NCBI GenBank assembly: GCA_003164895.1
Contig: PLUL01000053.1
Coordinates: forward strand, 1 to 35,700
Origin: Bacteroidota bacterium
GTDB lineage: Bacteria > Bacteroidota > Bacteroidia > Palsa-948
Reading direction: 5' to 3'
DNA length: 35,700 bases
Of the stretch, positions 1 to 7,559 are shown piece after piece. The position numbers and the translations under genes are program-made. The notes below the pieces were generated by a model, which did not search any database, had not been told where the DNA came from, and saw only the letters and a program-made list of their open reading frames with translations. Position 1 is the stretch's first letter. Every line of letters starts with the position of its first letter.

Positions 1-344
1 GAATTTTTGAGTTCTAATGTTTATTATTAGAATTTCATATTATCACATTTACAATTAATAATTACAGATACACATTTAATATCCACGAATATTTAACATT
101 TTTTGGAGATAAAACATGATTAGTATCATTCTTTGCGATGTTTTAGACGAAGTATTCAGTTTCATCGTTGAACTGATATGTAATCGTGATGAATTTAAAT
201 AAAAAATGTTTTTTATTCATTTCAAAATTGAGAATAGGATATTGAAGTGTAGTAAATGAAGCAGTAAAAAATTTCGAAAATAGAAATTTAGCCAGAGAAG
301 AAGTATTAGTGAAAGAAATTATTGCAATTAGAATAATTAATATT
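1..344. other. AT-rich stretch without a convincing gene
   Basis: This is the only stretch over 300 bases without a well-supported gene. It is very AT-rich and has stop codons in all frames at short intervals. Two things stand out: a 28-codon open frame at 116-202 (listed separately), and an open plus-strand frame from 246 to 359 that has no start codon of its own and runs into the 3' end of the exopolyphosphatase gene. I see no tRNA-like fold, no strong hairpin with a T-run and no repeat. It could be the decayed end of a gene lying to the left of the window. Confidence 0.5.
116..202 (+). CDS. possible 28-residue small protein
   Basis: An ATG at 116 opens a 28-codon frame ending in TAA at 200-202. 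A GGAG sequence at 105-108 lies 7 bases before the ATG, a good ribosome-binding spacing, although Bacteroidota rely little on such sites. The peptide starts with a hydrophobic stretch (MISIILCDVL) and continues with a second hydrophobic stretch (FSFIVELI). I recognise no family. In such AT-rich DNA a frame of this length arises easily by chance, so this is only a candidate. Confidence 0.15.
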   Translation: MISIILCDVLDEVFSFIVELICNRDEFK

Positions 345-1289
345 TCAGGAATGCATTAACTCCCACAAAACACCTTCCTTGAGAGAATATTTGGAGAGAC
401 GCATTTTTTTTAATCCGAGACGAAGAACGATAAAGTCCACAAAAATAGCTGAGACTACGATCATATCCACACGCATTTTTGAAAGTCCTTTCATGTGCAT
501 TCGTTCTTTGGTGGTTGATCGAAGAATGACATTGTAAATCTTTTCGCAGTCCTCAAGATTAAAATCGCACTCGGTAATTCCTTTCATGATGCTTATATCA
601 TAAAGCATGTGCGCTATCATTTCGGCTAAAGAATCAAAAGTACCTGCTGAGCCAATCAATTCTTGACATCCTCCGGCTTCTTTAATGAATGAAGAATCAA
701 AAGCTGAAAATAATGGTTGCAATTCCTGTTCTAAATAATTTTCAATTTGTTTTATTTCTTCTTTTGTTATCGGGTCCGAAGGTTTGAATTTATCCATCAG
801 GCGCGCCACACCCAAAAGAAAACTTTTTTTCCAAAGAATTTCATTTTTGTTTGCGATGATGAATTCGGTGCTACCGCCTCCAATATCCATAATCAGAGAT
901 GGCGTGTCGTTCATTTTCACAGCCGAACGAACTCCGTAATAAATAAGTTCAGCTTCTCTTTCTCCCGAAATAACCTGAACATCAATTCCTGTTTTTTGTT
1001 TTGCAATTTTGATAAACTCTTTCCCGTTGCTGGCGCCACGGATGGCAGCGGTGGCAAATGCCAGAACTTTTTCAGCGCCAAATTTTTCAATTGTTCGTTT
1101 GTGTTTTTTTAGTGCACGAATTCCCCTGATGAACGGTTTTTCCTGAATGAAATTTTTATTAATGCCACCTTCGCCCAGCTTGACGGATATTTTGCTCTTG
1201 TAAATTTTATGGAATGTCTTATCTGGAAAAATTTCAGCAATGAAGATATTGAAGGTATTTGTTCCCAGATCTATGATTGCGATTTTCAT
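345..1289 (-). CDS. Ppx/GppA family exopolyphosphatase
   Basis: The 314-residue product is a Ppx/GppA phosphatase, the family that removes terminal phosphate from polyphosphate or converts pppGpp to ppGpp in the cytoplasm. The actin-like ATPase fold is visible: the first phosphate loop IDLGTNTFNIF (residues 6-16), the family motif SGEREAELIYYGV (108-120) with acidic catalytic residues, and the second phosphate loop MDIGGGSTEFII (134-145). The length equals the short, single-module form and lacks the HD-like C-terminal domain of long E. coli PPX. The start lies 6 bases after the stop of the ABC permease on the same strand, so the two are probably cotranscribed. Family assignment is firm; the choice between polyphosphate and pppGpp as substrate cannot be made from sequence. 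Confidence 0.9.
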   Translation of the reverse strand: MKIAIIDLGTNTFNIFIAEIFPDKTFHKIYKSKISVKLGEGGINKNFIQEKPFIRGIRALKKHKRTIEKFGAEKVLAFATAAIRGASNGKEFIKIAKQKTGIDVQVISGEREAELIYYGVRSAVKMNDTPSLIMDIGGGSTEFIIANKNEILWKKSFLLGVARLMDKFKPSDPITKEEIKQIENYLEQELQPLFSAFDSSFIKEAGGCQELIGSAGTFDSLAEMIAHMLYDISIMKGITECDFNLEDCEKIYNVILRSTTKERMHMKGLSKMRVDMIVVSAIFVDFIVLRLGLKKMRLSKYSLKEGVLWELMHS

Positions 1290-1295
1290 TTGACG

Positions 1296-2627
1296 CTATC
1301 CGCTGTAACGGAGCCATTTCCAAAGTTCTTTGTAAGAAACTTTTTTTCCATACATTAAAATTCCGGTGCGGTAAATTTTTCCTGCAAGCCAAGTCATGAA
1401 AACAAAAGCAGCCACCAGCAATGCCATGGACAAAGCCAATTCCCAAACTGGAACACCAAACGGCAAACGCACCATCATTACAATTGGCGAAGTGAATGGA
1501 ATGATGGAAAACCAAAATGCTAATGGAGATTCCGGATTTTGCATGATGAACTGCGCGGCAATAAAAGAAATGACAAGCGGAATTGTTATCGGCATCATGA
1601 ATTGTTGTTTGTCGGCTTCGCTGTCAATGGCAGAACCAACTGCAGCAAACATGGCACTGTAAAGCAAATATCCTCCGAGAAAATAAAATAAAAAGTAAAA
1701 TAGCATCTGCACGAAATTTATATGCTGAAGTCCTTTAATTAAATCTGCCGTTTCCGAAGAAGTGATGTTTGCCTGAGTATGTATTTGATTCGGCATACTC
1801 GGAACAACATTCTGCTGCAATGCGGTATTTTTTTGTTCGGTAAAATCTTTCAGGAAAGTTGCCTGACCGATTCCGGCAAGAATCATGGTAAGTGCCACCC
1901 ACAAAATAAATTGTGTCAATCCCACCATCGCGATGCCGACAATTTTTCCCATCATCAGTTGAAAAGGTTTTACAGAAGAAATAATTACTTCCACAATGCG
2001 GCTGGTTTTTTCTTCAATCACGCCTTGCATCACCTGAACTCCGTAAAGAAAAATAAAAATGTAAATTAAAATTCCGGCACCAAAACCAACTGCCATATTC
2101 ACACCTGTATTTGTATTTTCGGCATCCCCGTGTTCTGGTTGTTTTTTAGTGAGCATATTTATGGAGATATGTGCCGCATCCACTTTTTTCATGTCAATGC
2201 TGTCGTCTTCTAATTGATGTTCATACAAAGCAGTTTCTATAGCCGAACGCATGTATTCCTGCGCTCCAATTGCGGGATTGCTTTTATAAAAAATAGTGGG
2301 CGCTGCACGGTTGAGGATATTATATGGAATATAAAGAATGTCAGTATAAATGGAATCTTTTTTATAAAAATTCTTTTGTGCGTCTGCCAGCGAAACATCT
2401 GCATAATCATAATGAATATTCTTGCTATCTTTTAAATATCCCATCACGATTTTTGATTCATCAATCACTTCAACAAAATGCTGCGATTCTCCCTGCATCG
2501 AAAGCCAGATAGGAACGATCATCAGCGCGGAAAAAAGAATGGGTCCGAGAATCGTCATGATGATGAACGATTTCTTTTTCACCCGTGATAAATATTCCCG
2601 TTGAATGATAATGATGATTTTGCTCAT
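1296..2627 (-). CDS. ABC-2 type transporter permease, NatB-like
   Basis: The product is a membrane permease of the ABC-2/NatB type (COG1668-like), which exports sodium ions, drugs or lipids with a separate ATP-binding protein. From the chosen start it has 443 residues: a short cytoplasmic lead with KREYLSRVKKKSF-like residues, a first membrane helix (IIMTILGPILFSALMIVPIW), a long extracytoplasmic domain of about 150 residues, and a C-terminal bundle of about five helices. The ATG at 2627 was chosen because the MSKIIIIIQREYLSRV beginning matches the family; a GTG at 2648 would add seven residues. No ATP-binding subunit lies next to it: the upstream neighbour is divergent and the downstream one is an exopolyphosphatase. 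Either it uses an ATPase encoded elsewhere or the complex has been split. Confidence 0.85.
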   Translation of the reverse strand: MSKIIIIIQREYLSRVKKKSFIIMTILGPILFSALMIVPIWLSMQGESQHFVEVIDESKIVMGYLKDSKNIHYDYADVSLADAQKNFYKKDSIYTDILYIPYNILNRAAPTIFYKSNPAIGAQEYMRSAIETALYEHQLEDDSIDMKKVDAAHISINMLTKKQPEHGDAENTNTGVNMAVGFGAGILIYIFIFLYGVQVMQGVIEEKTSRIVEVIISSVKPFQLMMGKIVGIAMVGLTQFILWVALTMILAGIGQATFLKDFTEQKNTALQQNVVPSMPNQIHTQANITSSETADLIKGLQHINFVQMLFYFLFYFLGGYLLYSAMFAAVGSAIDSEADKQQFMMPITIPLVISFIAAQFIMQNPESPLAFWFSIIPFTSPIVMMVRLPFGVPVWELALSMALLVAAFVFMTWLAGKIYRTGILMYGKKVSYKELWKWLRYSG

Positions 2628-2670
2628 GCTTTTTGCTTTTCGAGACACGAATTTATGCTAATTTATGAAT

Positions 2671-2678
2671 CAAAAATA
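2671..2678 (-). promoter_or_regulatory. candidate -7 box for the permease/ppx operon
   Basis: The minus strand reads TATTTTTG, an exact match to the Bacteroidota -7 element TAnnTTTG, about 43 bases before the permease ATG. No clear TTTG -33 element lies 17-23 bases upstream, so the call rests on the -7 box and the divergent intergenic position. Confidence 0.4.
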
Positions 2679-2688
2679 TGTTAATTCG

Positions 2689-2696
2689 TACATTTG
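2689..2696 (+). promoter_or_regulatory. candidate -7 box for the exonuclease operon
   Basis: The plus strand reads TACATTTG, matching TAnnTTTG, 24 bases before the exonuclease ATG, which would give a leader of about 18 bases. The -33 region has no perfect TTTG. It lies just 10 bases from the opposing box at 2671-2678, so the two divergent promoters would compete. Confidence 0.45.
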
Positions 2697-2720
2697 CCAT
2701 GAATCATTTAATATTTATTT

Positions 2721-3431
2721 ATGGAAGTGCTGAAAAACATTAACACCGAAAAAATTCTTTTTCTGGATATTGAAACCGCTCCTCAATATCCAAATTACAA
2801 AAATGTGCCTGAATCATTCAGGAAATTATGGGACGGCAAGGCGAAATATTTAGTGAAGGACAAAGAAACTCCTGCTGATGTTTACAAAAGTGCGGGTATT
2901 TATGCCGAATATGGAAAAGTGGTTTGCATCACGGTGGGAATGTTCAGCGGAAAAACTTTTCGCCTGAAAGCATTTTATGGCGATGATGAAAAAATAATGT
3001 TGGAAGAATTTTCAGAACTTCTGAATAAGCATTACAACACGGAGGCGCATTACCTTTGCGCTCACAACGGAAAAGAATTTGATTTTCCGTTTCTTGCCCG
3101 AAGGATTCTGGTGAACGGATTAAAAGTCCCTCACGTTCTTGATAATGCCGGCAAAAAGCCATGGGAGGTAAAACATCTGGACACAATGGAACTCTGGAAG
3201 TTTGGCGATTATAAAAATTATACTTCCTTAAATGTGCTTGCCGAAATTTTTGGCATTCCATCTCCCAAAGGCGATATGGACGGCAGCATGATGTATAAAG
3301 TTTATTGGGAAGAAAAGGATTGGGAACGGATTGTAAAGTACAACCAGAAAGATGTACTTACCGTGGCGCAGGTGTTTTTGAAATTTAAAGGAGAGAAATT
3401 AATTGAGGAAAAAGATATTATATTTGTGTAA
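2721..3431 (+). CDS. DEDDy 3'-5' exonuclease (PolB-like)
   Basis: The 236-residue product has the ribonuclease H-like fold of DEDDy exonucleases, closest to the predicted DNA-polymerase-B-like 3'-5' exonuclease family (PF10108). The catalytic set can be read: D16 and E18 in LDIETA, D121 in NGKEFDFPFL, and Y207 with D211 in YNQKDVL. The tyrosine rather than histidine marks the DEDDy subclass. The protein consists of the nuclease domain alone, with no polymerase or helicase attached, which is usual for the family. Expected role is trimming DNA or RNA 3' ends during repair; the true substrate is unknown. The lipoprotein gene starts on the base after its stop codon, suggesting one transcript. Confidence 0.85.
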   Translation: MEVLKNINTEKILFLDIETAPQYPNYKNVPESFRKLWDGKAKYLVKDKETPADVYKSAGIYAEYGKVVCITVGMFSGKTFRLKAFYGDDEKIMLEEFSELLNKHYNTEAHYLCAHNGKEFDFPFLARRILVNGLKVPHVLDNAGKKPWEVKHLDTMELWKFGDYKNYTSLNVLAEIFGIPSPKGDMDGSMMYKVYWEEKDWERIVKYNQKDVLTVAQVFLKFKGEKLIEEKDIIFV

Positions 3432-3926
3432 ATGAAATTTAAAAAATACATATTACTTTTTCTCTTTATTCCTTTTTGTATTACTGATTGTAAAAAATAT
3501 CCTGATGACGATAAGCGATATTTTTTTCGGACGGCTAAACGCAGAATTCTATATGGTGCGAGGGTTGGATATTGGGAGCTAGAATCTTTTTTTGTTAATG
3601 GGGCGGATTCCACAGGAATGTATTGTCATTCCACAACATTTGGTTTAAGCTGTGTAGGATATCAATTTGGTGATAAAATGAGCGGGTATTCCAGCGCATA
3701 TTTTATTAGTAGCTACGGTCCTGGTACCGATGATGGTAAGTGGAGTTTTACAAATAGTAAAAAGAATATCGTTATTGAAAATAGATACGGAGGCGGAGCA
3801 AAACCTCTTTTTATAGCTCTCGGTTCGCAAGAATGGGAAATACAGAAACTTGAAGGAAAAGAATTTTGGTTAAAAACAAATTACAATAATAAAGAGTATT
3901 ACCTGAAATTAAAAAATCCTAATTAA
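3432..3926 (+). CDS. small lipoprotein, lipocalin-like in outline
   Basis: The 164-residue product begins with a lipoprotein signal: a basic start, a hydrophobic core (YILLFLFIPFCI), and the lipobox ITDC with the acceptor cysteine at position 20. The mature part is rich in aromatic residues and alternating strands, with motifs such as GYWELESFFVNGADST and WEIQKLEGKEFWL; this pattern is seen in Bacteroidota lipocalin-like lipoproteins (DUF-type beta barrels), but I cannot name a family. It abuts the exonuclease gene and lies 17 bases before cutA. Its DNA is more AT-rich than its neighbours and codon use is looser, which may mean weak selection or recent acquisition. Confidence 0.6.
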   Translation: MKFKKYILLFLFIPFCITDCKKYPDDDKRYFFRTAKRRILYGARVGYWELESFFVNGADSTGMYCHSTTFGLSCVGYQFGDKMSGYSSAYFISSYGPGTDDGKWSFTNSKKNIVIENRYGGGAKPLFIALGSQEWEIQKLEGKEFWLKTNYNNKEYYLKLKNPN

Positions 3927-3943
3927 TATTCCAGTATTTATAA

Positions 3944-4261
3944 ATGTTCGCACTCACTTTTGCCTACATCACCGCCAAAAACAAATCCGAAGCAAAAAAA
4001 ATCGGCAAGGTTCTTTTGCAGGAGAGATTAGCTGCCTGCATAAATATTTTTGATAAAATGAGTTCCATGTATTGGTGGGAAGGAAAAATTGAAGAAGCCA
4101 ATGAAACAGTCCTCATCGCCAAGACAACAAAAAAATTATTCCCAAAACTTTCTAAAAAAGTAAAATCAATCCACAGTTATTCTGTTCCCTGCATTTTGCA
4201 GTTGGAAGTTAAGGGTGGGAATAAAGAGTATGTGAAGTGGCTTTTGGAGAATGTCAAATAG
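3944..4261 (+). CDS. cutA: divalent-cation tolerance protein CutA
   Basis: This 105-residue protein is a CutA1 family member, a small trimeric cytoplasmic protein with a ferredoxin-like fold linked to copper and divalent-metal tolerance in E. coli, though its biochemical role remains unclear. Family hallmarks are RLAACINIF (residues 29-37), SSMYWWEGKI (40-49), ETVLIAKTT (54-62), and the HSYSVPCIL segment (76-84). The full family length is present. Its 3' end overlaps the end of the convergent flippase-like gene by 8 bases, so no terminator can separate them. Confidence 0.93.
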   Translation: MFALTFAYITAKNKSEAKKIGKVLLQERLAACINIFDKMSSMYWWEGKIEEANETVLIAKTTKKLFPKLSKKVKSIHSYSVPCILQLEVKGGNKEYVKWLLENVK

Positions 4262-5264
4262 TTTTCTCTTTATTTCCAATCGCCAGCAAGCCAAACGATA
4301 AAAGTCCAACAAAGAGAACAACTGCAGTTTGCGCAAGCCAAACCACCCAGCCAAATGCAACTCCCATCGCGGTAGTGAAACCCCAAAGAAGCATTATCTG
4401 CAGCACGATCCATTGGTACGCGCCAATTCCACCGGGTGTGGCTATAACGCCCAAACTTCCGAAAGTCATGATGACAAGACAATCGGCAATCGTCATGGAT
4501 TTTGTTTCGCTGAAAGCAAAAACGCATAGGTAAACCGACATTAAATACATTGTCCAAATGAACAGCGAATGGAAAATAAACAGCAAAGGGTTTTTCATTT
4601 TCGCAACAGAACGAATTCCTTCTAGAAAACTTAATAGTAGCGTTCTGATTTTTTGAGCGATAGGATTTTGAAATATTTTTTTTCGAAAGATGAAAAGAAC
4701 AATTAATGCACCAATGAAAATTCCGATCAGCACAAATAACATCATTTTGTTTTCGAAAAGAGAATGAAGTTTAATCGTCAACGGATGAATAATATTTTCT
4801 GCGAGATACGTTTTTATCCTTTCGTATTCCAGCCATGTGCTGACAATGAAAAGGCAAAACAAAACGAAAACGTCAATCACTCTTTCTGTAACCACAGTGC
4901 CGAAAGATTGAGGAAGCGGAATTTTTTCATAGCGTTTTAAAATCCCGCAACGCAGCACTTCACCCAAACGCGGAAAAGCGAGGTTGCCAAGATAACCGAC
5001 CATCACAGCATAAAAGGTGTTGCTTAATTTAGGAACAAATCCAAGCGGTGCTAAAAGCATTTTCCATCGGATGGCGCGGCTGAGGTGTGCGATAATTCCC
5101 ACTACCATTGCAAGAGCTATCCAAAAATAATTTGCTTCCGAAAGTGATTTTGAAATTTGAACTTTATCTGCTTCGGTTAGATCTTTTACTGCTAACCAAA
5201 TCAGCAGTGCGCCCAATCCGAGAAAAATCAAAAACTTTATTGCAGGTAAGAAATATTTTTTCAA
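4254..5264 (-). CDS. flippase-like membrane protein (UPF0104/LPG-synthase TM family)
   Basis: The 336-residue integral membrane protein belongs to the UPF0104 family (PF03706, TIGR00374), related to the membrane half of lysyl-phosphatidylglycerol synthase and to AglD. About eight hydrophobic helices can be seen. Conserved family signatures are HLSRAIRWKMLL (residues 60-71), GNLAFPRLGEVLRCGILKRYE (near 93-113, read as GN-x-x-FPRxGEVxR) and the ATPGGIGAYQW segment near 275-285. Members are thought to move or modify lipid-linked substrates, but the substrate here is not known. It is the last gene of a minus-strand run panC-panD-this gene, starting 13 bases after the panD stop. That order recurs in Bacteroidota, so the link to panC-panD is probably positional rather than functional. 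Confidence 0.85.
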   Translation of the reverse strand: MKKYFLPAIKFLIFLGLGALLIWLAVKDLTEADKVQISKSLSEANYFWIALAMVVGIIAHLSRAIRWKMLLAPLGFVPKLSNTFYAVMVGYLGNLAFPRLGEVLRCGILKRYEKIPLPQSFGTVVTERVIDVFVLFCLFIVSTWLEYERIKTYLAENIIHPLTIKLHSLFENKMMLFVLIGIFIGALIVLFIFRKKIFQNPIAQKIRTLLLSFLEGIRSVAKMKNPLLFIFHSLFIWTMYLMSVYLCVFAFSETKSMTIADCLVIMTFGSLGVIATPGGIGAYQWIVLQIMLLWGFTTAMGVAFGWVVWLAQTAVVLFVGLLSFGLLAIGNKEKTI

Positions 5265-5277
5265 GGCAATAAATGCG

Positions 5278-5628
5278 TTACTTCAGTTTGTTTGTGTTGC
5301 TGTCGGGGAAAGCAAGTTTTGGATGAAATTTTTTCGCTTCCTCAAAATCCATATCGGCATAAGAAAGAACAATTACTTCGTCACCCACGGCAAATTTCAG
5401 AGCGGCAGGTCCATTCATACAAATGATGCCGGAATTGCGCGCTCCTTTAATAACATAGGTAATGATGCGCTCTCCATTGCGGTAATTCAGCACATGAACT
5501 TGCTCGTGCTCGATCAGGTTTGCGGCATCCATCAGATTTTCGTCAATGGTGATGCTGCCAACATAATTCAAATCGGCTTCGGTAACCCGTGCACGATGGA
5601 TCTTTGATTTTACAACTTGTATCTGCAT
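5278..5628 (-). CDS. panD: aspartate 1-decarboxylase
   Basis: PanD is a pyruvoyl-dependent enzyme that turns L-aspartate into beta-alanine for pantothenate synthesis in the cytoplasm. The 116-residue proenzyme has the self-cleavage site YVGSITID, with G24-S25 as the cut and S25 becoming the pyruvoyl group. Also visible are the [14 protein letters not shown] start, the [10 protein letters not shown] segment, and [15 protein letters not shown] near residues 62-76, which contributes to the active site. The length is normal. It follows panC by 46 bases on the same strand, so both beta-alanine supply and its condensation with pantoate sit in one operon. Confidence 0.96.
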   Translation of the reverse strand: MQIQVVKSKIHRARVTEADLNYVGSITIDENLMDAANLIEHEQVHVLNYRNGERIITYVIKGARNSGIICMNGPAALKFAVGDEVIVLSYADMDFEEAKKFHPKLAFPDSNTNKLK

Positions 5629-5674
5629 AATAAAATTTATTGCGCGAAGTTATACAAATTTGGAAAGAGGAAAT

Positions 5675-6523
5675 TTACAAAGCAATATTATCAATCAAAC
5701 GAATTGTGCCGACTTTCACAGCGATACAGGCGCGACAGCCGGTAATCGGTAAATGGGTATCAGTAATCAGTTGCAGAGTTTCAGAATTTACAATCTCGAA
5801 ATATTCTAATTTCAGAAAAGGGTTTTCGTTAACTTTTTCTTCCACCCATTTTTTTAATTCTGAAATTGTCTTATTTGTATTTAACAACTTTGCTTCCATC
5901 ATTGTCTTGTAAATGAGCGGAACATTTTTTCTTTCATCCGGATTCAGAAACACATTTCTTGAACTCATGGCAAGTCCATCCGCTTCGCGAAAAGTCGGGC
6001 ATGGGATTATTTCAACAGGAATGTTCAGTATTCTTACCATATATTTAATGACTGCCAACTGCTGAAAATCCTTTTCACCGAAATATGCCTTATTCGGAAG
6101 AACAATGTCAAATAATTTTTTTACTACAGTGCAAACACCCTGAAAATGACCAGGGCGGAGTTTGCCTTCCATCACTTTGCCGAGGTTGCCTAAATCTATT
6201 TCAGGTTCTTTGACAAGCGTGGAAGGATACATTTCTTCCACGCCGGGTGCAAAAAGCACATCGCAATGGGCAGCTTTCAGTTTTAAAATATCATCCTCAA
6301 TAGTGCGTGGATATTTTTCCAAATCTTTTTTATCATTGAATTGGGTAGGATTCACAAAGATGCTTGATACCGAAATATCATTTTCTTTCTTCGCTTGTTC
6401 CAATAAAGATATGTGTCCGCGATGCAAAGCCCCCATGGTTGGAACAAAACCAATCGTTTTTCCCTCTTTTTTGAGGTTAATCAGACAATCTCTTGTCTCT
6501 TTTATCGTAGAAAATATTTCCAA
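5675..6523 (-). CDS. panC: pantothenate synthetase (pantoate-beta-alanine ligase)
   Basis: PanC joins pantoate and beta-alanine, using ATP, to make pantothenate. The 282-residue protein shows the nucleotidyl-transferase HxGH motif in GFVPTMGALHRGHISLL (residues 25-41), the substrate-binding FVNPTQF (57-63), GEKDFQQL (about 149-156), and the KMSKS-equivalent region MSSRNVFL (about 186-193). The length fits the family. It heads a panC-panD operon and is divergent from the glycogen-synthase-like gene. No panB is present in this window. Confidence 0.96.
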   Translation of the reverse strand: MEIFSTIKETRDCLINLKKEGKTIGFVPTMGALHRGHISLLEQAKKENDISVSSIFVNPTQFNDKKDLEKYPRTIEDDILKLKAAHCDVLFAPGVEEMYPSTLVKEPEIDLGNLGKVMEGKLRPGHFQGVCTVVKKLFDIVLPNKAYFGEKDFQQLAVIKYMVRILNIPVEIIPCPTFREADGLAMSSRNVFLNPDERKNVPLIYKTMMEAKLLNTNKTISELKKWVEEKVNENPFLKLEYFEIVNSETLQLITDTHLPITGCRACIAVKVGTIRLIDNIAL

Positions 6524-6578
6524 ATAAAAAGGAAGAATTATTTTGGATTTCTCAGTAATTTTTATATACAGAAAACGC

Positions 6579-6586
6579 CAAAACTA
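6579..6586 (-). promoter_or_regulatory. candidate -7 box for the panC operon
   Basis: The minus strand reads TAGTTTTG, an exact TAnnTTTG match, about 55 bases upstream of the panC ATG. A perfect TTTG was not found at the -33 position. It lies next to the divergent promoter of the glycogen-synthase-like gene. Confidence 0.45.
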
Positions 6587-6595
6587 CTTTAAATA

Positions 6596-6630
6596 TTTGT
6601 TCAGTTATCGGATTTTTATTACTATCTTTG
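6596..6630 (+). promoter_or_regulatory. promoter of the glycogen-synthase-like gene
   Basis: TTTG at 6596-6599 and TATCTTTG at 6623-6630 form a Bacteroidota-type -33/-7 pair with a 23-base spacer, the long end of the accepted range. The ATG lies 40 bases after the -7 box, giving a leader of roughly 34 bases. Confidence 0.6.
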
Positions 6631-6670
6631 ACCTCCTTTAACAGAAATCCCTAATAAACCAAACCTTCCT

Positions 6671-7492
6671 ATGAAAAAAGCCAGAATGTTATTTATTTCG
6701 CAGGAAATCACCCCTTATGTGGAGGAAAATCAGATGAGCATAATCAGCCGTCAACTTCCACAGGGAATCCTTGAAGCAGGAAAAGAGATCAGAACTTTCA
6801 TGCCAAGGTACGGTTGCATCAACGAGCGCAGGCATCAGTTACATGAGGTCATTCGCCTTTCAGGAATGAACCTTATTATAAATGATTTTGATCATCCGCT
6901 TATTATTAAAGTGGCTTCTATTCCGGCAGCACGCATGCAGGTTTATTTTATTGATAACGAGGATTATTTCAGCCGCAAAGCGGTTACTACTGATAAAAAC
7001 GGAAATATTTTTGCCGATACGGACGAGCGCCTTATTTTCTTTTGCCGCGGTGTGATTGAGACCGTGAGAAAATTAGGATGGGCGCCGCATATTATTCATT
7101 GCCAAGGATGGATGACATCTCTTGTGCCGATGTACCTCAAGCGTTCTTTTGGTGACGATCCTTTGTTTGGTGAAAGCAGGATTATTTATTCTATTCACGA
7201 TGATGAATTCAAACAAACGCTGAATAAAGATTTCGCTAGCAAAGTTTATTTTGAAGGAATTCAAAAAGATGATGTGAAACATTTGAAGAGCGGAACTTAT
7301 GCCGGACTCATCAAAACCGCTATTGATTTTTCAGATGCAATCATTAGGGTAGGAGAGAAGAGAAATTCGGAAGTGGAAAAATATCTTAAGAAAGCCGAAA
7401 AACCTGTGCTTGACCATCCGGGCGAGGATTATATTGATATGTATAACGACTTTTACGATGCGGTGCTGGAAGAAGAACCCGCGCTGGCATAA
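6671..7492 (+). CDS. half-length glycogen/starch synthase-like protein
   Basis: The 273-residue product resembles the N-terminal Rossmann-like domain of GT5 glycogen/starch synthases (PF08323). Matching segments are ARMLFISQEITPYV at the start, the PRYGCINERRHQLHEV stretch, VYFIDNEDYFSRK, the HIIHCQGWMTSLVPMYLK segment (related to H-x-H-D-W-xT in GlgA) and IIYSIHDDEF. Two things set it apart: the ADP-glucose-binding KTGGL loop near the start is absent (VEENQMSII occupies the place), and the whole C-terminal GT domain is missing, full GlgA being near 480 residues. The ORF is intact and ends naturally, so it is a short family form rather than a broken gene. Glycogen synthesis is unlikely; a binding or regulatory role is inference. 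It is divergent from panC and followed by DUF4270. Confidence 0.8.
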   Translation: MKKARMLFISQEITPYVEENQMSIISRQLPQGILEAGKEIRTFMPRYGCINERRHQLHEVIRLSGMNLIINDFDHPLIIKVASIPAARMQVYFIDNEDYFSRKAVTTDKNGNIFADTDERLIFFCRGVIETVRKLGWAPHIIHCQGWMTSLVPMYLKRSFGDDPLFGESRIIYSIHDDEFKQTLNKDFASKVYFEGIQKDDVKHLKSGTYAGLIKTAIDFSDAIIRVGEKRNSEVEKYLKKAEKPVLDHPGEDYIDMYNDFYDAVLEEEPALA

Positions 7493-7527
7493 TTCAATAG
7501 TTATCAAATAAATAAATTTTTGTATCG

Positions 7528-7559
7528 TTGTCCCCTGAAAGTTCGGGGGACAATTTTTT
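7528..7559 (+). terminator. intrinsic-terminator-like hairpin touching the DUF4270 start
   Basis: TTGTCCCC (7528-7535) pairs perfectly with GGGGACAA (7546-7553), giving an 8-base-pair stem with a 10-base loop, followed by six T at 7554-7559. The shape is that of a rho-independent terminator for the upstream gene, whose stop is 36 bases before the stem. The T-run ends on the base immediately before the ATG of the next gene. Confidence 0.75.

Noticed and set aside
246-359. Open plus-strand frame reading as a helical, charged peptide ending before 360
   Set aside because: It has no ATG or GTG in a sensible place near its beginning, is only 37 codons long and overlaps the end of the exopolyphosphatase gene on the other strand.
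2699-2743. A 14-codon upstream frame starting right after the exonuclease -7 box
   Set aside because: The frame is short and overlaps the true start out of frame; nothing beyond position supports translation.
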